DNA of 64,000 nucleotides from CAIWHR01 sp963726775 (GTDB lineage: Bacteria; Pseudomonadota; Gammaproteobacteria; Burkholderiales; Casimicrobiaceae): the NCBI GenBank assembly GCA_963726775.1, contig CAVSDL010000008.1:186001-250000 (forward strand), written 5' to 3'. The translations under genes and the position numbers were made by a program. The notes under the pieces were generated by a model. That model saw only the letters and a list, made by a program, of their open reading frames with translations. It was not told the DNA's origin and did not search any database. Positions 24,089 through 33,247 of this stretch are shown here, one piece after another. Position 1 is the first letter of the stretch. Every line of letters starts with the position of its first letter.

Positions 24089-26605
24089 ATGAGAACGTTG
24101 CGCCTCGCTCTGCGGATGCTGTCGCGTGACTGGCGGGCGGGCGAGCTCACGGTGATGATCGCGGCGCTGGTCCTCGCGGTCGCGAGTGTGGGCACCGTCT
24201 CCTTCTTCGCGGATCGCGTCAAGACGGCGCTGACGCGGCAGGCGAATCTGCTGCTCGGCGCCGATATCCTGGTCTCGGGCGACCGGCCGCTGCCGGAGAC
24301 GTTTGCCGCGGAGGCGCAGCGGCGCGGGCTCGTGGCGACCCCGGCACTCAAGTTCAACAGCATGGTGCAGCGCGAAGGCGCCGATCCGGGTGCCGGCGCC
24401 GTGCTCGCCGACGTGAAGGCCGTGGCGGCGGGCTATCCGCTGCGCGGCGTGATCATGCTGGTGAATTCCAATGTACCGGAGGGTGCGCGCGCGACGGGGA
24501 TTCCGCGACGCGGCGAGGCGTGGCCCGACGCGCGCCTTGCGGCCCGGCTCGGCGTCCGGATCGGCGATACGATCGCTGTTGGCGACACGACGCTGAAGAT
24601 TGGCGCAATCGTGCAGCGGGAGCCGGAAGTCGCGAGCGGACTTCTCGCCATTGCACCTCGGCTCCTCGTCAATCTCGATGACGTTCCCGCGACCAACCTG
24701 CTGCAGCCCGGCAACCGTGCAGTATACCGGCTGCTGGTCGCCGACCTGTCGGCGCGCGATTACCTGGACCCGTATCTCGCGTGGCTGCAGGCGCAACTCC
24801 AGCCCGGACAGCGGATGGAGAACGTGCGCGACCTGCGGCCGGAAGTGCGCCAGACCCTGGAGCGCGCCGAGAAATTCCTCGGCCTTTCGGCGCTGGTCGC
24901 GGTCATCCTCGCTGCCGTCGCGATTGCCCTTGCGGCGTCGCGTTACCTGCGCCGCCATCTCGACGCGTCGGCGATGCTGCGCTGTTTTGGCGCCTCGAGG
25001 CTGCGGACGCTCACGTTGTTCGTGCTGCAGTTCGCGGTGCTCGGGCTCACCGCAAGCGCGGCCGGCATCGCGCTCGCCCTGGCGGGCCAGCAGCTCCTCG
25101 TGATGCTGCTCGGCACCATCGCGCCCGGCGATCTGCCTCTGCCCGGCGTGCTGCCCGCGCTGGCCGCATTCGGAACCGGGGTCCTGTTGCTGTTCGGGTT
25201 CGCGCTGCCGCCGTTGATCGCGCTCGCGAGCGTGCCGCCGTTGCGGGTCTTGCGCCGCGACCTGCCGCGTCCCCGGCCGGGCGGCGTGATCGCGTATCTG
25301 CTGGGTGCGGCAGTCATCGCGGCGCTGATCGGCTGGCAGGCGCAGGACGTGAAGACCGGGGCCATCATGGTCGGCGGCATCGGTGCGCTGCTCGCTGCGG
25401 CGGCGGCGTCGGCGTGGCTCTTGATCGTGCTGCTGAAATATCTGCCGCAGCGCGGCGTCACCTGGCGCTTCGGCCTCGCCAATCTGCGCCGCCGCCCGCT
25501 GGCGTCGAGCCTGCAGATCGGTGCGCTGGCGCTGGGCCTGATGGCGCTGCTGCTGCTCACCGTCGTCCGCGGCGACCTGGTGCAGAACTGGCGCGCCAGC
25601 CTGCCGCCGGACGCGCCGAATCATTTTGTAGTGAACGTGCTGCCGGAGCAGGTGGACGGCGTGCGCGCGGCGCTGAAGGCGGCGACGGGTACCGACACGG
25701 CCCTCTATCCGATGATCCGCGGCCGGCTGGTGGCGGTGAATGGCATGCGGCTCGACACCGCGCAGTATGCGGACACGCGGGCGCGACGCCTGGCCGAGCG
25801 CGAATTCAATCTGTCGTGGGCCACGGCGATGCCGAAGACCAACCGCGTCGTCGCGGGGCAATGGTTCGACGGCGCGACGGGCCCCGCGGCGGGGATCTCG
25901 ATGGAGGACGGCATCGCCGAATCGCTGAAGCTGAAGCTCGGCGACGCGCTGACCTGGGACATCGCGGGCACGACGGTGACCGCCGCGATCACCAGCCTGC
26001 GCAAGGTCGACTGGGACAGCTTCCGCCCCAATTTTTTCACGCTCTTCGCGCCCGGCGTGCTCGAGTCGATGCCGCAGACGTATCTGGGCGCGGTGCGCAT
26101 CCGCGACGGTGCGCAATCCGGCGCGTGGCTGTCGGCACTGGTCCAGCAATATCCCAACGTGCTCGCGATCGACGTCGGCGAAATCATTCGCCAGATCCAG
26201 ACGATCATGGAACAGGTCGCCAAAGCCGTCGAGTTCGTGTTCCTGTTCACGCTGCTGGGGGGATTGCTCGTATTGCAGGCGGCGATCGCCGCGACGCAGG
26301 ACGAGCGGAAGTTCGACGCGGCGATCCTGCGCACGCTGGGCGCGTCGCGGGCGCAACTCACCGCGGCGCAAGTCGCGGAGTTCGTCGTCCTGGGCGCGCT
26401 GGCCGGGTTGCTCGCGGCAGCCGGGGCGACGGCGATCGGCTACGTGCTCTCCGACCGCGTGTTCCAGATCCCGTTCGCCTGGAACCCGCTCGTGTGGGTG
26501 TACGGGCTCGTCGGCGGCGCGTTTGCCGTGGCGCTTGCCGGCTGGCTCGGCACGCGCGGCACCATGCGGCATCCACCTCTCGAAGTGATCCGCCAGCTGG
26601 GCTGA
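24089..26605 (+). CDS. FtsX-like ABC permease, YbbP type
   Basis: An 838-residue membrane protein of the YbbP family. One TM segment follows the N-terminus (LTVMIAALVLAVASVGTVSFF), then a large periplasmic domain, a first FtsX unit (LSALVAVILAAVAIALAASR), further spans through about residue 450, a second periplasmic domain (DAPNHFVVNVLPEQVDGVRA), and a final FtsX unit (LFTLLGGLLVLQAAIAATQD, RKFDAAILRTLGASRAQLT). With the upstream ATPase and the divergent tesA-like gene it mirrors the E. coli ybbA-ybbP-tesA arrangement. The exported substrate is unknown; lipid-related cargo is a guess from the esterase neighbour. Confidence 0.9.
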   Translation: MRTLRLALRMLSRDWRAGELTVMIAALVLAVASVGTVSFFADRVKTALTRQANLLLGADILVSGDRPLPETFAAEAQRRGLVATPALKFNSMVQREGADPGAGAVLADVKAVAAGYPLRGVIMLVNSNVPEGARATGIPRRGEAWPDARLAARLGVRIGDTIAVGDTTLKIGAIVQREPEVASGLLAIAPRLLVNLDDVPATNLLQPGNRAVYRLLVADLSARDYLDPYLAWLQAQLQPGQRMENVRDLRPEVRQTLERAEKFLGLSALVAVILAAVAIALAASRYLRRHLDASAMLRCFGASRLRTLTLFVLQFAVLGLTASAAGIALALAGQQLLVMLLGTIAPGDLPLPGVLPALAAFGTGVLLLFGFALPPLIALASVPPLRVLRRDLPRPRPGGVIAYLLGAAVIAALIGWQAQDVKTGAIMVGGIGALLAAAAASAWLLIVLLKYLPQRGVTWRFGLANLRRRPLASSLQIGALALGLMALLLLTVVRGDLVQNWRASLPPDAPNHFVVNVLPEQVDGVRAALKAATGTDTALYPMIRGRLVAVNGMRLDTAQYADTRARRLAEREFNLSWATAMPKTNRVVAGQWFDGATGPAAGISMEDGIAESLKLKLGDALTWDIAGTTVTAAITSLRKVDWDSFRPNFFTLFAPGVLESMPQTYLGAVRIRDGAQSGAWLSALVQQYPNVLAIDVGEIIRQIQTIMEQVAKAVEFVFLFTLLGGLLVLQAAIAATQDERKFDAAILRTLGASRAQLTAAQVAEFVVLGALAGLLAAAGATAIGYVLSDRVFQIPFAWNPLVWVYGLVGGAFAVALAGWLGTRGTMRHPPLEVIRQLG

Positions 26606-26642
26606 CGATGGCGAAGGGGCGACCTAAGATGGGGCAGGGCGG

Positions 26643-27839
26643 CTATCGTCCCGCCAGCGCCGACTCGCGCGACAGGAGCCGCGCGGTGAGCAGCAGCGCG
26701 ACCAGTGTCAGCAGTGCAGGCGCCGCGTACGACTGCGCCAGATCCGCGAGGCGCAGCGGATCGCCGCGAAGGACCCTGGAGAGCAGCGCGTACTGCCCCG
26801 CGACCGGAGTCCACAGCAGCCAGTCCGGCTCCTTGCGCTGCAGGAACATTTGCGCGACCGGAATGATCGACACGACAAACAGCAGGACCGAAATGTTCGC
26901 CTGCGCTTCCTTGACGCTCCGGCCGCGGCTGCCCACGTACAGGAGAAATGCCGGGACGAGCAGAATCAGCGGCGCCAGCACGACGAGGAATCCGCCGAAC
27001 TGCACGAGGCCGAAAAGGAACGGGATCCCGACGGCGGGCAACGGGCCGAACCGCAGCGTCGCATAGAACCCGGAAAGCGTGACGGCGACGACCAGGGCGT
27101 TCAGCAGCGAGACGGCGAGCCACTTGCCGATGGCGAGTTCGAGCGGCGACGTGGGTGTGGTCAGCAGCGGCTCGAGCGATGCCCGCTCGCGCTCACCCGC
27201 CGTGGTGTCCAGCGCCGCGGCCATCCCGCCCATCACCGCCGCGAACAAACCGTAGAAGCCGACCAGAAACAGCACCAGGCCGCCGGAACTCTGCGGGGTC
27301 GCCAGGTCGCGCGCCTCGATCTGCAACGGGTTCCCGACGACCGGGTCGACGCCACGGAGCAGGAGCCGTCCGCGGCCCCATTCGCCGGCATAGGCGCGCA
27401 GCAGCGACTCGGCGTGATCGATCGAGCTCCGCGAACGGTCGCGCGAGCGGTCGTAGTGCAGACGCACCTTGCCCGGCTTGCCCATGGCGACATCCGCCCC
27501 GAAAGCGCCGTCGACCTCGAGCACGACATCGAGATCGCCGGTCCTGATCTGGCGCTCGAAATCGGCCGGCGCCGGCACCAGCGTCACCTGCTGCCGCTCG
27601 AAGAACGCCATCAGGGCCGGCGCGCGCTCCCGACCGGCCACCGGCAGCCGCAGTTCGCGCCCCTTGTCCAGCTGATTCGCGAGGAGGTTCAGCACCAGCA
27701 GCATCAGGATCGGCCCCGCACCGATTGCGGTGACCAGCATCACGACGAGCGAGCGCCGGTCGCGAAAGCTGTCCAGAATTTCCTTGCGCCCGATTGCGGC
27801 GATGCGGGCGCGGGATGGAGGGATGATCGAGGGATCCAC
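26643..27839 (-). CDS. ABC-2 type permease, NatB-like
   Basis: A 398-residue permease with one TM near the N-terminus (LVVMLVTAIGAGPILMLLVL), a soluble extracytoplasmic region of about 150 residues (RQIRTGDLDVVLEVDG, LRAYAGEWGRGR), and then six hydrophobic segments from about residue 185. ERERASLEPLLTTPTSPLEL is the typical ABC-2 coupling motif seen in NatB and related sodium/drug exporters. GTG 27839 is chosen: it lies two bases after the NatA-like stop, and no ATG is suitably placed. It is convergent with the YbbP-type gene, 37 bp apart. Confidence 0.88.
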   Translation of the reverse strand: MDPSIIPPSRARIAAIGRKEILDSFRDRRSLVVMLVTAIGAGPILMLLVLNLLANQLDKGRELRLPVAGRERAPALMAFFERQQVTLVPAPADFERQIRTGDLDVVLEVDGAFGADVAMGKPGKVRLHYDRSRDRSRSSIDHAESLLRAYAGEWGRGRLLLRGVDPVVGNPLQIEARDLATPQSSGGLVLFLVGFYGLFAAVMGGMAAALDTTAGERERASLEPLLTTPTSPLELAIGKWLAVSLLNALVVAVTLSGFYATLRFGPLPAVGIPFLFGLVQFGGFLVVLAPLILLVPAFLLYVGSRGRSVKEAQANISVLLFVVSIIPVAQMFLQRKEPDWLLWTPVAGQYALLSRVLRGDPLRLADLAQSYAAPALLTLVALLLTARLLSRESALAGR

Positions 27840-27841
27840 CG

Positions 27842-28585
27842 CTACGCCGCCAGCCCTTCCGCCGAACCGAGCAGATGCACGAAGGCCTCCTCCAGCGATT
27901 GCTCGCCGGACGCCTCGACGAGCTCCTCCGCCGTGCCGCTCGCGACGATCCTGCCGCGACCCAGGATGATCATGCGCCCGCACAATGCCGAGACTTCCTG
28001 CATCACGTGCGACGAAAACAGGATGCACTTGCCGGCAGCGCGCAGGCGGCGCAGCAATTCGCGCAGCGCGCGCGTGCTCATGATGTCGAGGCCGTTGGTC
28101 GGTTCGTCGAGCAGGATCGTGTCGGGATCGTGGACGAGTGCACGCGCGATCGCCACCTTCATCCGCTCGCCCTGCGAGAATCCCGCCGCGCGGCGGTCGG
28201 CGATGCCGGCGATGCCCAAAGTCGCGACAAGCTCGTCGATGCGCGCGCCGAGTGCGGCGCCGGAGATGCCGTGCAATTCCCCGTAGTAGCGGATGTTCTC
28301 GCGTGCGGTAAGCCGCGGGTAAAGGCCGCGCGCGTCCGACAGCACGCCGATCTTGCGGCGCACCGCGTAACGGTCGCGAACGACGTCCAGGCCTCCGACG
28401 GCGGCGCTTCCCGAATCGGGCACGATCAGCGTCGCCAGCATGCGCAGCAAGGTCGTCTTGCCGGCGCCATTGGGGCCAAGCAGGCCCGTGATCTCGCCGT
28501 CCGCGGCCGTGAACGACACGCCGTCGACGGCCCGAACATTGCCGCGCGGACCGAAGGCCTTGGCGATGCTGTCGACCACGATCAT
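27842..28585 (-). CDS. ABC transporter ATPase, NatA-like
   Basis: The 247-residue ATPase has Walker A GPNGAGKT at residues 37-44, the Q-loop region RRKIGVLSDARGLYPRLTAR, signature FSQGERMKVAIARAL, Walker B TILLDEPTNGLD and H-loop LFSSHVMQEV. DARGLYPRLTARENI is typical of NatA-type exporters. ATG 28585 overlaps the stop of the upstream lipoprotein peptidase gene (ATGA), and the permease begins just after its own stop, so the three genes form one operon. Confidence 0.9.
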   Translation of the reverse strand: MIVVDSIAKAFGPRGNVRAVDGVSFTAADGEITGLLGPNGAGKTTLLRMLATLIVPDSGSAAVGGLDVVRDRYAVRRKIGVLSDARGLYPRLTARENIRYYGELHGISGAALGARIDELVATLGIAGIADRRAAGFSQGERMKVAIARALVHDPDTILLDEPTNGLDIMSTRALRELLRRLRAAGKCILFSSHVMQEVSALCGRMIILGRGRIVASGTAEELVEASGEQSLEEAFVHLLGSAEGLAA

Positions 28586-30075
28586 GGTTGCGGTCCCAGG
28601 CGGTCGGGCCAAAGCGGCGGTCGAGTGCTCTTTTCCAGATGTTCGACGCAGGACGCGGGCAGCGTCGCGAACGTCGGGTCATCGATGAAGGCGGCGATCA
28701 GCCGCGGTCCGCAGGCGTGCGGCGACACGATGTGGCCGTAGCCGCGGGCGACGACGTGCCGGCTGTTGACGAGCGTCTTCGCCACTTCCGCGCCGTTGGC
28801 GGGCGGCGTCACCGGATCGAGCCCGCCGGAAAGGATCAGCACAGGGACATCGCTGGTGACCGGCGTCGCCGCGTCGGCAGGCGCGACGCCCTTCGGCCAG
28901 ACGTCGCAGACCGCGAGCGCGCGCTCGGCCAGCGCCTTCGAGCGCACGCCCGTCAGCGCTTCTTTCGCGTTTGCCGTGATGCGCGGGACATCCTCGGCGC
29001 AGGTTACCGAGTAGTAAAGGGCGTTGTTCACCTGTTCGGCGAGGTCGACGGTGGCGAGCATCGCCGCTGCGTACAACGGGCCGTAATCGCCGGCCGCCGC
29101 GCGGGAAATCATCTCGGGCAGCAGCGCCTGCAGCTCGGGAGCGTAAGCGAGCGGCTGCATGGCGCCGATCACGTGGTCGAACGTGAAGCGGAGCGTTCTC
29201 GTTTCACCGGTACGCGGGTCGGCCATCGGGATGTCGCGGCCCGCCGGGCCGAGGCGGTCGCGGATCGACGCCAGCGTCGCGGCCGGATCGGGATGCGCGG
29301 CGTGGCATGCCGGAGATTGCGTGCATGCGGCGAGCACGGCGGATACCGCCGCGTCGCGCGACAACCACACGTCGAGGCTGACGCGCATCGAAGGCGGTGC
29401 GACGCCGTCGAGCACCATGCTGCGCACCCGATCCGGGTGCCGGCGCAGATATTCCAGCGCCGCGCGCGTGCCGTACGAGCCGCCCCACAGATTGATCCTG
29501 GCGTAGCCCAGCGCGGCGCGCACCGCATCGAGATCGGCGATCCATGCCGCCGTCGTGTACTGCGCGGCGTCGACCCCTCGTTCGGCGAGTTCCCTGGCGC
29601 ACGCGGCGGCCCTGGGTAGCGGATCGAGTTCGAGCGCAGCCTGCGGGCTGTCATCGACCTTGTACGCGGCGCAGGTGAGTGGCGATGACCGGCCGGTGCC
29701 GCGCTGGTCGACGAGAACGATGTCGCGATCCTTGCGTACGCCGATCAGCTGCGCGGCGAACGGACCCAGAAACGTCGCCGCCTGCCCGGGACCGCCGGCG
29801 AGGATGAATACCGGATCCGGCCGCGGATTCAGCGTATTCGCAGGCAGGATGGCAACGGCGAGCCCGATCTTGCGACCGCCGGGCGCGCTGCGGTTCTCGG
29901 GCACCTCCAGCATGCCGCACTGCGCCGCCAAGGCCAGCTTGGGCAAACGGCACTCGGAGAGGCCGATCGTGCGGCGCGCCGCATCGCGGTCGTCACTGCA
30001 GCCGACGAGCGCCACGAACGCGAAGACAACCGACGTGAGCGCGGGAATCGCGCCAGCGGGGCGGGAGCCGGTCAT
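28582..30075 (-). CDS. Alpha/beta-hydrolase lipoprotein, tripeptidyl-aminopeptidase-like (S33)
   Basis: A 497-residue secreted hydrolase. The signal peptide ends in a lipobox LVGC, with Cys26 as the likely lipid anchor. The oxyanion region ILAGGPGQAATF, DIVLVDQRGTGRSSPLTC, the nucleophile elbow LWGGSYGTRAALEYL (Ser200), SGGLDPVTPP with the catalytic Asp, and GYGHIVSPHAC with the His complete the triad. A TAP-like C-terminal domain is present. The best analogy is the SlpD/SlpE and proline/tripeptidyl aminopeptidase group that act on extracytoplasmic peptides. It is the first gene of the NatAB-type operon, suggesting a role at the cell surface, but no substrate can be assigned. Confidence 0.88.
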   Translation of the reverse strand: MTGSRPAGAIPALTSVVFAFVALVGCSDDRDAARRTIGLSECRLPKLALAAQCGMLEVPENRSAPGGRKIGLAVAILPANTLNPRPDPVFILAGGPGQAATFLGPFAAQLIGVRKDRDIVLVDQRGTGRSSPLTCAAYKVDDSPQAALELDPLPRAAACARELAERGVDAAQYTTAAWIADLDAVRAALGYARINLWGGSYGTRAALEYLRRHPDRVRSMVLDGVAPPSMRVSLDVWLSRDAAVSAVLAACTQSPACHAAHPDPAATLASIRDRLGPAGRDIPMADPRTGETRTLRFTFDHVIGAMQPLAYAPELQALLPEMISRAAAGDYGPLYAAAMLATVDLAEQVNNALYYSVTCAEDVPRITANAKEALTGVRSKALAERALAVCDVWPKGVAPADAATPVTSDVPVLILSGGLDPVTPPANGAEVAKTLVNSRHVVARGYGHIVSPHACGPRLIAAFIDDPTFATLPASCVEHLEKSTRPPLWPDRLGPQP

Positions 30076-30192
30076 CGCGCCAATGTTAGCAGAGGCCGCG
30101 ATTGCCGCCGGAACCGCGATACAAAGCACGGCGGCGACTATACTTGCGAAATTCTGATCGCCCCGCCCGGCGCAACCCGCCGGCGGCCCGAC

Positions 30193-31050
30193 ATGGCCAC
30201 GCGCGACCTCGAACCCGGCATCGTCACCGACCTGACGAACCGCCTGACCTACGCCGGCTACCTGCGGCTCGACAGGCTGCTTTCGGCGCAGGAGCCGCTG
30301 TCGGGCACCGCGACGGCGCCGGCGCGTCACGACGAGATGCTGTTCATCGTTCAGCACCAGACCTCCGAGCTGTGGATGAAGCTCGCGATCCACGAACTGA
30401 AGGCCTCGATCGCGTTCGTGCAGGCCGATCGCCTCGACGCGTGCTTCAAGATCCTGGCCCGCGTCAAGCAGATCCAGAAGCAGTTGTTCGAACAGTGGGC
30501 GGTGCTGGAGACGCTGACCCCGTCGGAGTACGAGGCGTTCCGGCCGGCGCTCGGGAGTTCGTCGGGATTCCAGTCGGCGCAGTACCGTGCGCTCGAGTTC
30601 CTGCTCGGCAACAAGCAGGCCGCCATGCTCGACGTGTTCTGCTACGACCCCGCGACGCACGCGGAACTGTCGGCGATCCTGAACGCGCCATCGCTCTACG
30701 ACGAATACCTGCGCCATCTCGCGCGGCGCGGGCTGCCCGTCCCCGCGTCGTGCGTCGAGCGCGACTGGTCGCGCCCGTACACCCGCAATCCCGCTCTGGT
30801 CCCGGTGTTCAAGACGATCTACGACGATCCCGAGAAATGGTGGGACGCCTACGAAATGGCCGAAAAGCTCGTCGATGTCGAGGAGTCGTTCCAGCTCTGG
30901 CGCTTTCGCCATATGAAGACCGTCGAGCGCACCATTGGCCACAAGTCCGGCACCGGCGGGTCGTCGGGAGTCGGCTTCCTGCAGCGCGCGCTCGACCACC
31001 AGTTCTTCCCGGAACTCATCGACGTGCGCACGGTGATCGGCGCGAGGTGA
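30193..31050 (+). CDS. kynA: Tryptophan 2,3-dioxygenase
   Basis: KynA (TDO) is the heme enzyme that opens the indole ring of tryptophan to N-formylkynurenine. The 285-residue protein aligns by residue number with the Xanthomonas enzyme: FIVQH with Phe51 and distal His55, Tyr113 and Arg117 in SEYEAFRPAL, and proximal heme ligand His240 in LWRFRHMKTVERTIG, plus GTGGSSGVGFL. Its stop overlaps the GTG start of the next gene. A TATACT hexamer at 30139-30144 could be its -10 box. Confidence 0.95.
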   Translation: MATRDLEPGIVTDLTNRLTYAGYLRLDRLLSAQEPLSGTATAPARHDEMLFIVQHQTSELWMKLAIHELKASIAFVQADRLDACFKILARVKQIQKQLFEQWAVLETLTPSEYEAFRPALGSSSGFQSAQYRALEFLLGNKQAAMLDVFCYDPATHAELSAILNAPSLYDEYLRHLARRGLPVPASCVERDWSRPYTRNPALVPVFKTIYDDPEKWWDAYEMAEKLVDVEESFQLWRFRHMKTVERTIGHKSGTGGSSGVGFLQRALDHQFFPELIDVRTVIGAR

Positions 31051-32276
31051 GCGCGGGCGCCACCGCCGGTGACCGCATTGCAGCGGCCGGCGCCGCGTTC
31101 GGTACCGGCGCCCTGACGGAGGACGGCGTGCGGGCGCACGTCGCGCCGCTCTTCTCGCGCGTGCTCGCCGCGGACCGCAACCGGATCTACCTTGCCAATC
31201 ATTCGCTCGGCCGCCCGCTCGACGCGATGGAAGACGCCGTCCGCGAGGGCATGGCCGCATGGTATGGACGGATGGGCGATGCCTGGGAAGCGTGGAATGC
31301 CGAACTCGACGCATACCGCGCGCGCCTTGCGTTGCTCCTCGGAGCGAGCCGCCCGGACGCCGTGGTGCCGAAGACCAGCGCCGGCCAGGGGCTCCGCGCG
31401 GTGCTCAACGCGTACGATGGCATGCCGCGCGTGGTCGCGACGCGCGGCGAATTCGATTCGCTGGACCTGATCCTGCGCGAGTACGCGCGGCGCGGCCGCA
31501 TCGCGCTGACGTTCGTCGAACCGCGCGACGACGGCGATTTCGCTGCCGAAGATATCCTCGCCGCCATCGTTGCGAAAACGACCCTTGTCGTCGTGTCGCA
31601 GGTGCTGTTCCAGACGGGGCAGGTCCTCCCGCAACTGCCGGCGATCATCACCCGCGCGCATGCGGCGGGCGCCAACGTGCTGCTCGACGTCTATCACGCG
31701 CTCGGCGTCTTTCCCGTCGACGTCGCCGCGCTCGACGTCGATTTTGCTGTCGGGGGCGCCTACAAGTACCTGCGCGGCGGCCCGGGCGCGTGTTTCCTCT
31801 ACATTCATCCGCGCCACCTCGACGCCGCCATGCGGACGCTGGATACCGGCTGGTTCGCGAAGGAATCGCCGTTCGACTACGCGCGTCCCGAGCCGCCGCG
31901 CTACGCACAGGGCGGCGACGCCTGGCTCGAATGCACACCCGCGGTGTTGCCGATCTACCAGGCGCGCGCCGGACAGCAATTCACGCAGGCGATCGGCGTG
32001 GCTCGGCTGCGCGCGCATTCGTTGCGGCTGCAGGAACGACTCGTCGCTCTTCTTGCTGAACGCGGTGTGCCGGCGAAGGGCGGAACGAAAGATCGTGGCG
32101 CCTTCGTCACGGTTCGCCATCGCGACGCGCGGACCTGGTCCGCGACGCTGAAAGCGCGCGGCGTCGTCACCGACGCGCGCGGCGAATGGCTGCGCCTGTG
32201 TCCCGACGTGCTGACGACGGACGCGGAGCTCGAGCATGCCGCGCGGCAGCTGGCCGAGGCGGCCGCCGGGCGCTAG
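31047..32276 (+). CDS. Kynureninase-like PLP enzyme (class V aminotransferase fold)
   Basis: A 409-residue fold-type I PLP enzyme. It shows RIYLANHSLGRPLDA at the start, the phosphate-binding region VVPKTSAGQGLRAVL, Asp214 in VLLDVYHALG, and the Schiff-base Lys240 in VGGAYKYLRGGPGACFL, all typical of kynureninase and close relatives. Kynureninase splits kynurenine to anthranilate and alanine, so its overlap with kynA (GTG 31047 inside the kynA stop) supports that role. No kynB formamidase is present in the window. A kynureninase-like enzyme with a different substrate remains possible. The gene is convergent with the FHA gene, overlapping by four bases. Confidence 0.82.
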   Translation: MSAGATAGDRIAAAGAAFGTGALTEDGVRAHVAPLFSRVLAADRNRIYLANHSLGRPLDAMEDAVREGMAAWYGRMGDAWEAWNAELDAYRARLALLLGASRPDAVVPKTSAGQGLRAVLNAYDGMPRVVATRGEFDSLDLILREYARRGRIALTFVEPRDDGDFAAEDILAAIVAKTTLVVVSQVLFQTGQVLPQLPAIITRAHAAGANVLLDVYHALGVFPVDVAALDVDFAVGGAYKYLRGGPGACFLYIHPRHLDAAMRTLDTGWFAKESPFDYARPEPPRYAQGGDAWLECTPAVLPIYQARAGQQFTQAIGVARLRAHSLRLQERLVALLAERGVPAKGGTKDRGAFVTVRHRDARTWSATLKARGVVTDARGEWLRLCPDVLTTDAELEHAARQLAEAAAGR

Positions 32277-33247
32277 TCTTCGGAGTCCATTCCCGGAAGG
32301 CCGCCGGGTGGCGGCTCGTCCTTGCGCGCGCGGTCGAGCTTGACCTTCAATCGCAGGGCGTCGGCAAAGAACGCCGCTTCGTCCTGCGCCGGTGCGATGC
32401 GAAGGATCGGCGGCTTGAGATCGCGCAAGTAGGACTGCCGGCTCATCCACGTGCGCATTTCCGATTGCGCGAGTGTCTGGGCGGCGATGGCTGCCACGGC
32501 GAGGCCCACGACGACGCCGGCCTTTTGCTTCAGCCGCGCGGAGCCGATTTCACGCAAATGCATGAAGCACAATCCCGCGAACATTGCCCAGGCGCCGACG
32601 TACGCGTAATCGGCGAGCACGCGCCACGACAGCGAGAACGCGCCGACGTCGGCGATGGTCTCGTAGACGGAGAAAGCGAGCAGCATCGAAAGTGCGATGA
32701 CGAGGTGCCGTTCGAAGCGCGCCTGCCCCGCGAAGATCCGCGCGAGGATCGCCCAGAGCGTGGTCCAGGCCAGTGTCAGAACCGCGAGGATCAGCGCCGG
32801 AAGCAGATAACGGTAAAGCTGCGGCTCGCTGGTCTCGCCGAGCCAAAGCGAGACGAGCTCCACCACGAGCACGATAGAGGCGAGCCCGACGGCGCGCGGC
32901 CAGGTTCTCGTCGATGGCGCGGACAGACGCTCGGCGGCGATCGCGTGGTCCGTCTCGCGAATGCGCAGATGCGTCCGGCCGATGCGCAGCGGGCGGTCGC
33001 CGTCGATTACGACGCGCGGCTGCCGGCGTTCGTCGTCATCGAAAAAAAGTCCATTGGCGCTGCCCAGGTCCTCGGCGACGAGCGTGCCGTCCGCGTCACG
33101 GAACACGCGCAGGTGCCGCGCGGCGACGTAGGGATCGTCGACGATTACGTCGTTGTCGTAGGCACGGCCGATGTGGACCTCAGCGCCTTCGCAACGGTGG
33201 CGCGCCGCGACGTCGCGGTGCCGCGACAGGATCTCGATCCAGATCAT
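32273..33247 (-). CDS. Membrane protein with N-terminal FHA domain
   Basis: A 324-residue protein. Residues 1-105 form a forkhead-associated domain, usually a phosphothreonine-binding module: VHIGRAYDNDVIVDDPYVAARH with the GR pair at 27-28 and LGSANGLFF with Asn65. The conserved serine before RH is an alanine here, which may weaken phosphopeptide binding. Residues 119-260 contain about five membrane spans (SIVLVVELVSLWL, LILAVLTLAWTTLWAI, VIALSMLLAF and others). The C-terminal 60 residues are charged and cytoplasmic. It overlaps the serine protease gene by ATGA, so the two are co-translated and probably act together. Confidence 0.8.
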   Translation of the reverse strand: MIWIEILSRHRDVAARHRCEGAEVHIGRAYDNDVIVDDPYVAARHLRVFRDADGTLVAEDLGSANGLFFDDDERRQPRVVIDGDRPLRIGRTHLRIRETDHAIAAERLSAPSTRTWPRAVGLASIVLVVELVSLWLGETSEPQLYRYLLPALILAVLTLAWTTLWAILARIFAGQARFERHLVIALSMLLAFSVYETIADVGAFSLSWRVLADYAYVGAWAMFAGLCFMHLREIGSARLKQKAGVVVGLAVAAIAAQTLAQSEMRTWMSRQSYLRDLKPPILRIAPAQDEAAFFADALRLKVKLDRARKDEPPPGGLPGMDSED

